This document shows positions 45,483 to 58,255 of a stretch of DNA of 64,000 bases, piece after piece; the stretch's first letter is position 1, and each line of letters begins with the position of its first letter. This stretch comes from Limnephilus marmoratus. Its lineage: Eukaryota; Arthropoda; Insecta; Trichoptera; Limnephilidae. The DNA lies in contig OU862928.1 in the NCBI GenBank assembly GCA_917880885.1, positions 10,311,721 to 10,375,720 of the forward strand. Reading direction: 5' to 3'. The notes under the pieces were generated by a model that ran no database searches, was not told where the DNA came from, and saw only the letters and a program-made list of their open reading frames with translations. Made by a program: the position numbers and the translations under genes.

Positions 45483-45924
45483 TTAATAGTACACAACTGC
45501 TAACCCCGTACAAATCACAAATGCGCCCCACGGTTGAATTTAGCAGCAACCTCTGGGCTGGGGCTCAAAAATACCTGAAAAATACCCTCGTCGTCCGTTT
45601 GATAGATTCTCCCATCTTAACAGACGGATTGCAATCTTTAGAGCACAGGCGTCGGGTGGGAATGCTATCCTTGTTCTACCGGTATTACAATGGAAGATGC
45701 TCCAAGGAACTAGCGTCATTGATCCCTAAGGCACCGGTGCATAGTCTGGAAACACGCAAAATGCGTGCCCAATATATGTACATGGTTGACATTGGTCACA
45801 TGAGAACGGGTCGCTTCTTCGACTCGTTCTTGTAATCAACAGCTCGGCTGTGGAACGATTTGCCTGCCTCCGTGTTTTCTCCGTCCTACAACATGGGTTT
45901 TTTCACGACCAATCTTAATTCCTT
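45483..45924 (+). pseudogene. non-LTR retrotransposon 3' fragment, left part (split by gypsy)
   Basis: The frame from 45473 reads LLTPYKSQMRPTVEF, NLWAGAQKYL, RLIDSPILTDGLQSLEHRRR, VGMLSLFYRYYNGRCSKELA and SLIPKAPVHS, ending at 45835 with the DIGHMRTGRFFDSFL motif. The tail is interrupted at 45924 by the gypsy LTR and resumes at 63353. With 44980-45055 upstream of the MITE it forms one old fragment. Confidence 0.8.
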
Positions 45925-46268
45925 TGTAGGCACCGCGATTATTATTATATTTTGAGCAAAATGTCACCTTGACTCTAGCAACACTTGCCTGCGCAGCAAA
46001 ATGCGCAGACAGCAGAACTGAGCTCGCGAGTGGAAAAAACTTCAAGATCATTCCGTTCTAAACGTTCCTCTCGCCAGTAAGCTATTTTTAATTACGCAAA
46101 TTATTGTCGCGGATAGAATCCTTGTAATATCTCACTTCTGGTGTCAAATAAAATATAACTCTACCAAACAATCAGTGTTATGATTTATAAACTAAATTCC
46201 GTGACCATTTATTTAGAGAACCCGGATATCTCTGATGAGGTAAGCAGAGATATTCAGCATCTACTAAA
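45925..46268 (+). repeat. gypsy 5' LTR
   Basis: Starts TGTAGGCACC and ends CTACTAAA, so the right tip is not the usual CA. AATAAAATAT at about 46148 could be the poly(A) signal. A hairpin of ATATCTCTG with CAGAGATAT lies at 46226-46253. Four substitutions relative to the 3' LTR were seen by eye. Confidence 0.93.
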
Positions 46269-46270
46269 AC

Positions 46271-46288
46271 TGGTGACCTTTCGACTAA
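46271..46288 (+). promoter_or_regulatory. primer binding site
   Basis: TGGTGACC starts two bases after the LTR. The first eight bases match the 3' end complement of tRNA-Trp, the primer used by the CsRn1 branch of gypsy elements; the match decays after that. Confidence 0.65.
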
Positions 46289-46684
46289 AAGAACTAGCTT
46301 GCTGGCGGGGGAAGGAGAAACGTTCCAAGACGGAATCCTGGACAGCAAGTAAGTAAATTCTATTGTTTTATAGCATAACTTAAAGTAAAATCCCTTTTGA
46401 AATAAATGTTCCAGTAATTTTTAATAAATACACGACCGTGTTATTTCGATAGCATTGTCACACGTTCTTGTTAAACACATGTTTTACACCTAACTATCTA
46501 TTGAAACATCATCATCCCACTAATGTTTTAGTAACATAATCATTTTTTACAGAATAATAAGTGCGTTTTACATTATTATCCCTCTAAATGTTTTGTTAAA
46601 ATAAATAGTTCTTTCCTGAATGATAAGTGCGTGTTACCCTCTATTTCAGTGAGAACGGATTGGCGCAGCGATGACCATAGGTGA

Positions 46685-46805
46685 TCATCACCAGGGAACG
46701 AGGCATCCCGAGTTCATCACCAGGGAACGTGAATCCTGAGATTTCCGCCAGAGAACGCAGGATCCTGAATCCGTCATCAGGGAGACCAGCATCCAGAATT
46801 CATCT
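46685..46805 (+). repeat. about 29-bp tandem repeat in the gypsy leader
   Basis: Four degenerate units, CATCACCAGGGAACG plus A/T-GAATCCTGA-like sequence, in the leader between primer site and gag. Confidence 0.75.
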
Positions 46806-47349
46806 GAGAATCGTCGCCGGATAAAATTGGTTCGACATATTTTTACGACAATGATGCCATATTTTTTCTTGAGGTCAAATTAATACAATAATGTTGCAAA
46901 TCGCACATGTTCTGAAATATTGTAACGATTTTTAAAGTTTCTTTCTTATCATGTAAAACTATTTAATATCATCGAAAACGAGTTTATCTATACAACAAAA
47001 TTTTAATAAATTAAAAAAAAAAAAAATTTTAACAAAATTTTAATAAATTTTAACAATAAAATTTTAGAAAATATTCAACTATTTAAATTTTTTTTTTAAC
47101 AATTTTAACGATTTTTAAAGTTTTTAAACAACTATCGAATCAACTAATAAATAGTGGTGGTAAATAATTCCCACTTATTTTTATCAGAATTATTGTTGAA
47201 AAATTTTGAAAGAAAAAAGGCATTAGTGTGGATTTTTATTTTTTATTTAAAAATTGAGAATTTCAATTTTAACTATTTTTACCACAAAGGAGTTTATTTC
47301 ACTGTCGGGTATTCCATATTTCTGTCTCGCCTTAATTGTCTGCACTTAA

Positions 47350-48594
47350 ATGACATCTACCGGAGGGACACCCTCCATTGAACCAAGCGACATAGCTAAA
47401 GGAACAGAAGAAATAATGCGCAAGGAAAATCCAACACCAAACATGGAATCAAACAACGAGAGCTGTTCTTCGGAAACATCCATCCATCACGTTTCTGTGA
47501 GGTTACCAGCCTGTTGGAGAACTAATATTGCGTTATGGTTCGCTCAGGCCGAGGCCCAGTTTACTAACTCCCGCATCAAGGAAGATTTTACTAAATACAA
47601 CATCATAGTCGCCGCCTTGGACGCTGAATCATTACAATGCGTTAGCGACATAGTGATAAACCCGCCAGTGAAGGACAAATATTGCATACTCAAGGCATCG
47701 CTGATAGACAGACTTCAAGACTCCGAAGAGAAGCGGTTAACACGATTATTGACGGGATTGCAATTAGAAGACCGTAAACCAACAGGACTTCTACGACACA
47801 TGCTCGAGTTAGCTGGACCAACACTAGCGGAGAGCGCTATCGTAAAAACACTATGGCTCCAACGTCTTCCGCAGCATGTACAAGCTATACTATCAGCACT
47901 TCCGGACAATAACCTAAACCAACTAGCACTAGCTGCCGATAAGATAGTTGATGTGTACCAGACAACAGAATGTGGCGCGGTTGACCACGACACCAAACCC
48001 GGCACTTCAAAATCCGAACGTAATGATACGTCAATGCAAGGCCTTTTAGAGCAGGTCGCAGCTCTTACCCACGAGGTGAAACTTTTGAAGATGTCGCAGG
48101 TCCATAATCGTGACCGTCCATCTACCTACAGCGAGCACAGAAGCCAGAGCCCACGTCGCAACAATATTCGACAAGGTAATCATCAGAATCCTGCTAGAAG
48201 ACCACGTTCCAGGTCCCGCGGTAGATCGCCCAACAGAGCACCGAATGGGTACTGCAGATTACATGCCAAGTTCGGTGAAAATGCCTACCGATGCCAACAA
48301 CCGTGTACCTTCCGCTCGAAGAGGTCGGGAAACGACGGAGGAAATTCCACAGTAGAGACATGCGAAATTCCTACTCAGACTCGTCGTCTCTTCCTTTATG
48401 ACCAAGAAACAAGCCAAAAGTTTTTAGTGGACACAGGCGCAGAAATTTCTGTGATCCCGAAGACATCGAAAATAGCGAAGAATTACATAACTTCCGACAA
48501 TGCCCCACAACTTTATACGGAGCTAATGGGAATTCCATCCGAACCTACGGCACATGGACGATTGAACTTAAGTTCGGCCTCCGGAGAACAATGA
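47350..48594 (+). CDS. gypsy gag-protease frame, 414 aa
   Basis: ATG at 47350 opens a frame with the Gag core signature of this insect group (NIALWFAQAEAQFTNSRI; LLTGLQLEDRKPTGLLRHML; WLQRLPQHVQAIL). A basic Arg/Ser-rich stretch and an atypical zinc-binding segment CRLHAKFGENAYRCQQPC follow at about residues 298-315, then the aspartic protease active site FLVDTGAEISVIP at about 358-370. Gag packages the element RNA; the protease cuts the polyprotein. The frame stops at 48594 and the protease continues in the overlapping frame from 48591, a shift that is probably a mutation. The Gag part itself looks open. Confidence 0.88.
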   Translation: MTSTGGTPSIEPSDIAKGTEEIMRKENPTPNMESNNESCSSETSIHHVSVRLPACWRTNIALWFAQAEAQFTNSRIKEDFTKYNIIVAALDAESLQCVSDIVINPPVKDKYCILKASLIDRLQDSEEKRLTRLLTGLQLEDRKPTGLLRHMLELAGPTLAESAIVKTLWLQRLPQHVQAILSALPDNNLNQLALAADKIVDVYQTTECGAVDHDTKPGTSKSERNDTSMQGLLEQVAALTHEVKLLKMSQVHNRDRPSTYSEHRSQSPRRNNIRQGNHQNPARRPRSRSRGRSPNRAPNGYCRLHAKFGENAYRCQQPCTFRSKRSGNDGGNSTVETCEIPTQTRRLFLYDQETSQKFLVDTGAEISVIPKTSKIAKNYITSDNAPQLYTELMGIPSEPTAHGRLNLSSASGEQ

Positions 48595-51054
48595 AATGGC
48601 GTTTCATAGTGGCTGATGTGAATAGAGCCATACTTGGTGCTGATTTTTTCCATCATTTTAACTTTTCGGTCAACCTAAAAAAGGGTACACTTACAGACCA
48701 GTCTACAGGCTTACGGATTCGAGGCGCAACATCCAATGGACCCTCATCCGGTATCTCCAGTATTTCCTCATCACAAAAATACAGAGAGATTTTAAATAAA
48801 TATCCAAGCCTGACGCGACCGAATATGCAAGCTCTAAATAGCAAGAAACATACAGTGACGCACTGCATAGAGACCAAGGGTCCACCTGTAACCGAATGAG
48901 CTCGCAGACTCGCACCAAAACTGTTAGAAGCAGCCAAAAAGGAGTTTAATTACCTTATGGAGCAAGGCATTTGCAGGCCGTCCAAGAGTAACTGGGCGAG
49001 CCCTTTACACATGGTGAAGAAGCCTAATGGGGAATGGCAACCGTGCGGTGATTATCGTCGTCAACGCCAAAACGATTCCCGACAAATACCCCATTCCGCA
49101 GCTCCAGGACTTCTCCCATAAACTCGCAAAAGCAAAAATCTTCACAACAATAGATATGCTGAGGGCATACTACCAGATCCCTGTGGAACCAGAAGATATA
49201 CCCAAAACGGCTATTATAACACCATTTGGCCTTTTTGAATTTATGACTATGCAATTTGGATTATCCAACGCTGCCCAAAGCTTCCAGCGTTTCATGCATG
49301 CCGTAACCAGAGATCTGGATTTTTGCTTTGTTGATGATATCCTTATAGCCTCCAGCAATGAAGAGGAGCATAAAAAACATTTGGATATTCTGTTTAAAAG
49401 ATTAGCAGATAATGGATTGGTAATTAACATTAAAAAATGTCAATTTGGACTCCCGACTGTTAATTTTCTAGGTCATACCATTTCACCGGAAGGGATGACT
49501 CCAATTAAAGAGAAAGTGAAAACTATTATTGATTTTCCTCTCCCCAAAACAGCCAAAGGATTAAGACGTTTTTTGGGAATGCTCAATTATTATAGAAGAT
49601 TTTTACCCAACACTATCAGCGCCCAAACAACACTTTTTGATTGCATTTCTGGATATAAAAAGAATGACAAACGTATCCTTACTTGGACCCCGGAATTAAC
49701 GGAGGATTTTAACCAATGCAAGCGACATCTCGCTTCTGCCGCATTGTTAGCACACCCAGACCCAAACGCTGAATTAGCAGTTATGGTGGACGCATCCAAC
49801 CTGGCTATGGGAGCATCATTGCAACAAAATAAAGGAACAGCTTGGCAACCTTTAGGATTTTTTTCAAGAAAATTTACCCCGGCACAGCGCAAATACAGTA
49901 CGTTTGACCGTGAATTAACCGGTGTTTACGAGGCAGTAAAGTATTTTAGGAGCAATTTAGAAGGTCGAAATTTTACTATTTACACGGACCACAAGCCCAT
50001 CACTTTCGCTTTCAACAAGAAACGAGCCTCAAGTTCTCCTCGTCAAGAGAGACAACTAGATTATATATCTCAATTTACCACCAACATCAAACATATTTCC
50101 GGACACCAGAATACAGTTGCAGATACTCTTTCTCGCATTGAAGAGATAAATAGCCCTTCTGCAATTGACTATGAGAGAATGGGACAAGAGCAGAGTCACG
50201 ACGACGAAATTACTAAGGCACTTGAGGACTCCTCCCTCTCCCTACGTCAAATGGTGATTCCTGGAAATAATTCTTCATTGTGGTGTGATATCTCTACCGG
50301 TCATGTAAGACCCTTCGTACCATCTAATATGAGAAAAGAGGTCATAGAAAATGTGCATAGTGTTTGTCATCCAGGCATTAATGGGACTGTCAACAGTATT
50401 AAATTGAGATTTGTTTGGCCCAACATGGCGAAGGATATAAAGTTCTTTGTCAAACATTGCATAAATTGTCAAAAGGCCAAAATCTCCAGACATACAGTCG
50501 CGCCAAGAGCCACGTATGTTCTGCCTGAAGACCGTTTCCGGAACGTCCACATCGACTTGGTTGGACCCCTGCCCGCTTGTAGTGATTATCAATATCTGCT
50601 CACCATGATTGACAGATTCACTCGCTGGCCCGAAGCAGTCCCCTTAAAGAATATGTCAGCAGACACAGTCGCCACAGCACTGACAACTCACTGGATTTCG
50701 AGGCATGGTGTCCCCGAAACTATTACGACAGATCAGGGACGTCAGTTTGAGTCATGTCTTTTCAAGAAACTCACAGAAATATTCGGAATCAAGCATACGC
50801 GGACAACCGCCTACCACCCTCAAGCTAATGGCATGATAGAAAGGTGGCATAGAACCCTCAAGTCGGCACTTATGGCTAACGGCGACCCGAACTGGTTGGA
50901 GACTCTCCCTATTATACTACTTGGATTGAGGTCAACAGTTCGTGATGATTTAAAATTCTCGCCTGCTGAACTTACCTATGGTAGAACGCTGAGGTTACCA
51001 TGTGATTTCTTCACTCCTACGCCTCGCGAAGAGCCAGATACTTACGTCGGTTGA
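48591..51054 (+). pseudogene. gypsy pol (protease end, reverse transcriptase, RNase H, integrase), broken
   Basis: The frame 48591-48899 holds the end of the protease (LGADFFHHF). It ends at a stop at 48897, and reading continues in the same frame to about 49055, where a frameshift precedes the long frame 49027-51054. That frame has reverse transcriptase (TTIDMLRAYYQIP; FGLSNAAQSFQRFM; catalytic FVDD), RNase H (VMVDASNLAMGASLQQ; FDREL; YTDHKP), the integrase zinc finger (H-H-C-C around CHPGINGTV and CINCQKAK) and the integrase core with all three acidic residues (HIDLVGP; TTDQGRQFE; NGMIERWHRTLKS). The visible breaks are few, which agrees with the low LTR divergence. Not functional as it stands. 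Confidence 0.9.
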
Positions 51055-51390
51055 CTACAAAGAAGATTTGAAAATATAAAATCTACTCCTGCCAGTAATC
51101 ACGGTTCAGGAAAGTTTTTCATACATAAGGATTTACCTTCTTCTACTCACGTTTTTCTGAGAACTGATTCCGCACGAAAATCGCTTCAACTCCCTTACGA
51201 TGGACCTTACAAAGTGGAAGAACGTAACGAAAAGATATTGATCGCTTGAAACCAGCCTTCGTTCCTTCCGAAGAGAAGTTGACTATCGAAGAACCTGTCG
51301 CAGAACAGACCCCGGACAAAATTACTACTACGAGTGCATTTTCCAGACAGGTACCAGGCCCTTTAGAAAAAAGGCTGACAGAGACATAGT
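51055..51390 (+). pseudogene. gypsy integrase C-terminal tail
   Basis: After the TGA at 51052 the same frame goes on with STHVFLRTDSARKSLQLPYD and GPYKVEER, the usual integrase C-terminal segment. One more frame change near 51238 leads into IDRLKPAFV and a tail ending at TAG near 51388. Confidence 0.75.
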
Positions 51391-51529
51391 TTTTCCATAT
51401 AAATTTTTTTCCGATATAAAATCACTATATACTCCCAAATTAGATTCACAGATATATATCTCATTAGTAAATCCACATTATTGACATAAATTTTGGTAGT
51501 ATTTTTTTAAAGATTACTGTAACTACAAA

Positions 51530-51815
51530 TAACTAGAGACGTCAACTTTTGATGGAAGTTGGAACTCTAAGTTTATTTAACTATGTTATTCTTTTACATA
51601 TTTGATAACCTTGTCTTAAGGAAGGGCTATTTTTAAATCTCCATGTTCATAGAACATGATTTCACTATATAATGAAAATAATAGAGACTACAATTTTTGA
51701 TAGAAATTGAACTCTAAGTTTGTTTAACCATCGTCATAATTGATATATTCAATAATCCTGTCTTAAGGAAGGGTTGTTTTTAAAAAATCTCATGTTCATA
51801 GAACATGATGTCAAC
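51530..51815. repeat. two-copy tandem repeat after gypsy pol
   Basis: About 140-bp units with AACTCTAAGTTT, TGTCTTAAGGAAGGG and CATGTTCATAGAACATGAT (itself a short palindrome). Confidence 0.8.
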
Positions 51816-51949
51816 ATGTATATTTATACATAACAAAATACCATGTAATATGTGTCGTTTCGTTTTTTCCACGCTTTTTTAAGTGCATGATGTATTTTTC
51901 CATACACTTACAAAAGTGTGATGAGTGTTTTCCATGTTTTTGTAGGTAT

Positions 51950-52633
51950 TGTTACGATACACAAATACGCCACTGCGCAAACTACAGTTTCACTCCCCCG
52001 CCGCTAGCTTACCGGCGCGCTACGGGCGGCGGAACGCAGCAAGCCACCGTCGACAGCGAGCCGCCAACCGCCATTCTTCTCCAGTGCCTGGCTTGAGCGC
52101 CCGTGTTGTCGTAAACCGTTCCGCACAGTTCCGGAACATTCTGCAAGCCACGATGCAGCGTGTTTTGCATAGTGATTTGCGGGAACTCCAAGAATGGCTA
52201 TATTCTTTCCCGTCACTGAATCTACAAGAGTTCAGCCCCCAGCTGTGAGTACCTGAACCAATTTAACTCCCCTTATTTGCGTGTGTTCGCAGTAAATTCA
52301 CCGCGGAGATAAATTGCCCTACCAGAGAGATTATAGAGATAGATTCCTCCATTTTAGATATAACTGTTGTTGCTACCCTGAATTACTATGTATGCATTAT
52401 TGTGATATTGTGTCTACGCAGGTGTTTAACCCAATATAACCGTTGTTTACCCTGATTACTGGTTTCACTGCCTTCCCCCAGCCCGTAGAAATTTGAGCTT
52501 TATTTCAGAGAAGCCACACACACGCCTCACAGATCCTACCACCCTGGTGGTGAGGGCCTCTCCCGCTCTGCTGACTAAAACCTGAGCTAGTCTGTCGGCA
52601 GAATGTAGGGACCCCCATGCAGGTCCGCTAACA
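51950..52633 (+). repeat. LARD-like element, left LTR
   Basis: Starts TGTTACGATAC and ends GCTAACA, so TG...CA termini are present. It is GC-rich for this region. Confidence 0.93.
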
Positions 52634-52990
52634 CTGGCGTTCCCAACGTGAGGCAATTTTTTTCCTCACCTCTGCCGCTAACACTGGCGTCACAATTTAG
52701 GGCAATTTTTTTTTCCCTCTCTTTCAGCATCCTGCACTCATCTTTTCCCCCATGTTGCACTAGCGCCAACGTGGAGGCATTTTTTTCCTTTTTCCTCAGC
52801 ACCACTGGTCCGCCTCACTGACGTCCCGGCGTGAGGAATTTTTTTTTTCTCTCCCGACAGCATTGTGAACTCATCTTTTTCCCCATGTTCAGCACTGGTC
52901 CACGCCAGCACTGACCCGCTAACACTGGACCCAACGTGGTATACTTTTTGCGTTTTGGTTCCAACACTGGACGCCACATTGTGTGACAAC
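52634..52990 (+). repeat. array of primer-binding-site-like repeats
   Basis: CTGGCGTTCCCAACGTGAGG follows the LTR directly and resembles a lysine-tRNA-type primer site. Diverged versions of ACACTGGCG or ACACTGGACCC with AACGTGG or GTGAGG recur about six times to 52990, separated by poly-T/CT stretches. Confidence 0.65.
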
Positions 52991-55904
52991 TCTTTTTCCC
53001 TCTTTTTTCCTTAGCATTCTTAATTAATCTTTTTCCCACGTGTAAAACGGGACACCAAACGGAGGGTAATTGTTTCCTATTACTATAGTAGCAATTTGTT
53101 GTTCCCAATTACACTTACAAGCATTTTTTTCAGACCAACGATATACCGAGCACCAAAAAACGGTCACCGGTTACAGAACTATTCGATCGCAACGATTTGG
53201 CGCGAAACATTATTCTAGAATGAGCGTGATTGCGTAAGCCGCGACCTTTACCATTTGAGCGGGAAATATCAACGCGGTTACTCTCCCAAAAAACATACCT
53301 CACAGTCACTATGCGGTTATTTAAATAATGAGATGTTGATTTATGTATATTTTTGTTCCCTCCCATAAATGTTTAGGTCCAATGTGACATATTTACATAA
53401 GAAGTTAAAAACAGTGCGGTTATTTCCTCTCGCAAGTGTAAATTTGTGCTACAAAGTGAATCCGTCAGGTGTCGAGCTGTGAATTTAAGTTAAATTAATG
53501 AAAGTGCTCAATAAATCAAGCCACGTGACGGTCTGTTTTACGGTCTGTTTTTTTTTACGGTCTTGTGTTCCCCGCTCCAAGTGTTCTGTGCTTCGACAAA
53601 TAGTGTTTTTTTGCAAAAGTGCTTTGTGAAAACCAAACTAGCTGACCCTACAGGGAAATCTATGGCCAATTTTTTCTTTTCTGCCTAGCGTCTTTTCGTC
53701 TCAAAAGTGTTTGTGCTCCTACAAAAGTGGTACTTTTCCGAAAGTGTCTAGTGAAACCAAGAATATGCACCCTAGAAGGAGACCCCTGGCCAAATTTTGG
53801 AAGAATTGAAATACTTTGAAGAATTTTAACAAATTTTCAAAAAGTGCTTATTTTAAACACAAAAGAGCAACTTCGTAAGGATCCCCCTTGGCAAAATTTT
53901 TTCAAAATTTTGGACTTAAAGTTCCCTCTTGTTTTTTTATTTTTTTTTTCTTTACTCATCGACCAGGGAAAGAATTTAAGCCGTCACGCCGTCCATCACC
54001 TGCACCAAAATGGAATCACAAATAGTGATTATCAAAGTTTTCGTACATACCTAACCACGAACATCTTCAACTTACAAAGGCATCGACAAAATCATGCACG
54101 ATGCGCTATCAACAACACAACCATCATCATCAGTACATTGGCCGCAAGCTATAGGAGCTGTCGAACACATAAATATGTACTCAAGAAAGGGACACACCTC
54201 ACAGGTCGTGCCATCCAGGAGGATAGAGGCCGATAATAATGCCTCTCCTGGCGAGATTATCCACTGCCGGATTTCGGAAGTCGCGCATAGCAACAAAAAT
54301 TTGCGCGCGACATTCTCATTTGCACACGCTGGCCGCAAGCTTGTACCACGGCGCTGTTTGCAGCTGTTAACCCCTTGGAAGCCGATACGATTATTATGTG
54401 TGAAATACATCGTGAACAAAACAATGGCGTCGTTCACACAAGGAACTACAATTCACAGAATTATTTCCGCAATACCTACCTCCCTCGCAGCGTGCATACC
54501 CTACAAGAGTACACCCCGAGTTTTGGAGTTGTGGCTTAAGTCCTCAAGCGTGAGGCAGGTCTCGAGTCAGCCTTCGAGCGATCTCTTGACAATGTTTTGT
54601 AAATAAATAAATATGCATATAACTGGCGTGTAAGGTGTCAATTACACGACCAGACCCCCATAAATAAAGCAAGTTCTTTATTTATAATTGTTTGTAAATA
54701 AATGTACATTCACAATAGGTACATCCAAATGTCACGGTTGTACCAATTTCTCTTTTCTCCATCACGTCAAATTGCCAGCATTGTTTCTTTGTACATTTTT
54801 TTTTCTCTCACCTGTTCTGAGGCTGATTACTTCGGAGCAGAAACACACCGAGAGTCACGATATTTTGGGAAGTCATGATCCCAATTGTCGTTTCTCAACC
54901 CCACACTATGCAATGTTCATGTCATGTCACTCGTTTTGTGTTTCGTTTTTTTGTTTTGTTTTTGTTTTGTTTTGTCTATGGCCTCAGTTTCGGCCGCCCT
55001 TGTACATTTTTTTACCTCATTCTCACGTTCATCGTATTTTACCTACCAGGGTAAAACCTTTTTCTTTCCTCTTGATTTTCAGCTCACCTTGAGTATGTAA
55101 AACCCAATAGTGGTCTCAAGCACGAAAGTCAGAAATGGTTACTTCACCTTTTTTCTTGTACATATAAGTCTTTTTCAATTTTTTACTTAAATCAAAAATT
55201 GATGGCGTCCTTTTCACCCGTGCTCAATTTTTTTTCTCCCCAAAATAGGATATTGACACGTCCATTTTGGAAATTGTATTTAATATATGGATTTAATATA
55301 TATATTAAAAAAAAAAAAACCTACAAGTTGGCTTTTTATAAGTCATACACAAATCCGTTGGCTCGTTCGACTAAAGTATGTAAAACCGAATCACCAGGTC
55401 TTTGGTTGCTACAACGAAACCACCGAATTGTTTCTTCTCTACTGTTGCGTCACGTATGTTTTGTATTACACGCTTTAACACGAGACAGGTTAGTAAAACC
55501 AAACGGTCATCCTGATTCTCGAATCCAAATAATTGTAATTTTTAACGTAAATCAACATTGATTTGTTCGATCATCGTTTTGCAATTATCACCTTTTTTTC
55601 TTTTCTAAAAAATGGTTACTCGGACAGTATGTAAAACCCCTCCAGGTCTGTCTCTTTTATTGCTCGGTGTAAGCAGAATATACCCTGCCATCACTTTATG
55701 TCATTCTATCGTACGCCCCCGGGCTACGGGGTTAGTTAAAATCTAACGAATCTTTATAAACAACATTAAAACGAATGTTGTCATCATTTATTTTGCTGTA
55801 CTTATGCACAACCTGTACGCGATAGGAGAGATCCTTAAAACATCTGCCACGATACGAGAAGTTCGTTATAATTACTTTATACTCTTAACTAAACGTTATT
55901 GAGT

Positions 55905-56058
55905 TGGTCGTGTGTCTTTTGACATGAGTACCGCCCCTTTTGGTCGTGTGTCTTTAATTGGACATGAGAACCGCCCCTTTTGGTCGTGTGTCATTAAATT
56001 TGGCATGAGAACCACCCTTTTTGGTCGTGTGTCATTAATTTGTCATGAGAACCGCCTT
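55905..56058. repeat. 38-41-bp tandem repeat, four copies
   Basis: Units GGTCGTGTGTCATTAATT plus GACATGAGAACCGCCCCTTTT-like sequence, four in a row, in the LARD-like interior. Confidence 0.9.
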
Positions 56059-58180
56059 GTTTATTTATAATTGTGTACTTGTATAATCTGTACACGAGAC
56101 GTGAAGACGTAATAATACTTACCGTGATTCGTGTGAACGACATAATATCGGCCTTGCTATCTTCTTTAAGATGCATTGTATAACACTCTTTGAGTTCTGT
56201 CTGTAATTGAGCTGTACCGTGTTTATAATTGTGTACTTATATAATTTGTGCACCAAACGTGAAGACGTTACAATACTCACCATGAATCGTGCGAACGAAA
56301 TAATATCAACCCTTTTTGTGCGCACTACACAAAGTAGTCCACAACCTTTTTGCAAATTGTTCAACGACAATGCCCGTGGACTTCCTGTTTTGCCACTTCT
56401 TTCTCTAAAGGAAAGAAGCCCAGGAATATCTACTATCTCAAAAGGACTAGCTTGTCAGCTTCACTGTCAGCTATGGGGCATAGTGCCGTGGGAGTTAATC
56501 GAATGGGCACAAAATCCACCAAACTCGTCGTCTGGGAAGCGAATAAAAGAAATCCCAGGATTGTGAAATTGGAGCGAGGGTCTATCTTTTCTCACAATCA
56601 AGGAGAAGTTTTAAGTGACCCCTAATCTTTCGTCAAATACACGCGAAAGACTAGTCTCTTTGGTGTAATGTGTATTCTTTCTCATCTCATTTTTTTTCTT
56701 ATGTAAAGAGTCAGGAAGCATGCTGGTGGATTACGTTTCATACTCACATAGAGTTTGAATTGGAAATTAGTCCAGTCCCTAGCAAGTTTCGTCACTCAAC
56801 TCCCCTCCATCCATTTTCCCCTTCCCTCCCTCACGTTCTCATCATGCATGAAGTGGAACATCCGTTGCTGTCCATATTTCGCCCTCACTTGGAGTTCGAA
56901 TCGGTACCTAACCAGGCATAACGGGCCTTCTATTTCACTTTTGTCATATGTTTCTTCTGTTCTTCATCCTGGTTTCAATGAGGCAGATTCATGAATATTC
57001 GACACGTATGTTATGCACTTGGCGTATCATCTGTCTCTTATCGACAACCTTTATCCATGAATCAGTTTCGCTGCCTTGCCGTGACTCGTTCACGACTTTG
57101 TGTCTTGTTCTTTGAAATTCTTCAAAAATGTTACCATTTTATGTTAACATAGGCCATGGAAGGCCGGTTGCTTTTCAACCAAGGTATTTTGTTACCCGGC
57201 AAAGCCAGGTTATCCTAACAAAGGATACCTTTGTATTTATTTTCAAAAATGTAATTGTACACTAGCTAGGAATCTCTCTCTCTCTCTTATTCTCTCTGGG
57301 TCACCGGGTTAAAACCTCGTTTGCTATTCCCTGAACACACTTTGTTTCTCTCCAAACTTTTCTTCATTGGTCTCTAGGCAGGTAAACTTCAAGAATTTTG
57401 CTTTAATAATAATTCCTCCCGGATTTAAAAAGAAGCCCAGAAGGATGTCTCAATCGGCAGCCAAGCTGAGCTTCACTTCCTAGCAGCCTTCGCTGTGGTT
57501 ACAAAGGTCCCCCGCCGCCATTTTCTACATATTTGTTCCTGAAAGCACAGACCATACCGCCCCTATGTATGTTGTCTTGTTGCGCCATTGCGAGCCGAGT
57601 TGTCCCGCTATATATAATGACACTCTGGACTACCTTTGGGCACGCTAGCCCCTGGGTTTTGTTCCTGATCTCGCTACCAAGCCAGTTTTGCCGTCTCTTG
57701 CTCTGTCATGCAGTGTCATGTGTCCATGTCATGTGTAAACCATTATTACCTTGACTCTCCAGTATTCGCTGAATGCGCACCCTCACAAGTTATTCCGAGC
57801 TACATTATGCTTCGATAACCATTATACACGATCCGTGCCCACCATAATGGCACATTAGGATTCGTACTGGCATGTCTGCAGATCCTGGATTCTTCTCCTC
57901 AACGACCTTTGTAACCATAGCCCTCCACACTGCAACCACAGTCTCCACTTCGTAACCTTCGACGTCTACGACAAAACAAAGTGTTTTTCTCCAAGGCCCT
58001 AGTGTACTCTTGAGTGTTATCTCAAATGGGTCAGATTACAGTGATAATGTAATCCCTTTAGAGTCTGTGAAATCACGTCTCTTCGCAATTCTTCGAAACT
58101 CTTCAAACCCCGTCAAAACACAAACAAATCTACGCACCGCAAATTTAGCTTCCAGACCAATGAAACCCTAGAGTCGCTTT

Positions 58181-58255
58181 TTCATAATTTTTGTCCTTGT
58201 TTTCACATTTTCATAATTTTTGTCCTTGTTTTCACATTTTCATAACCTTGTTTTT
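58181..58255. repeat. about 33-bp tandem repeat
   Basis: TTTTCATAATTTTTGTCCTT followed by GTTTTCACA repeats two to three times. Confidence 0.85.

Noticed and set aside
46231..46260. CTGATGAG in the gypsy LTR, resembling a hammerhead core
   Set aside because: No GAAA segment follows the hairpin and the required three-stem order cannot be made; it is part of a simple stem-loop.
52004..52248. several frames in both orientations repeated at 58458-58808
   Set aside because: They lie inside the LTRs; GC-rich LTR sequence has few stops.
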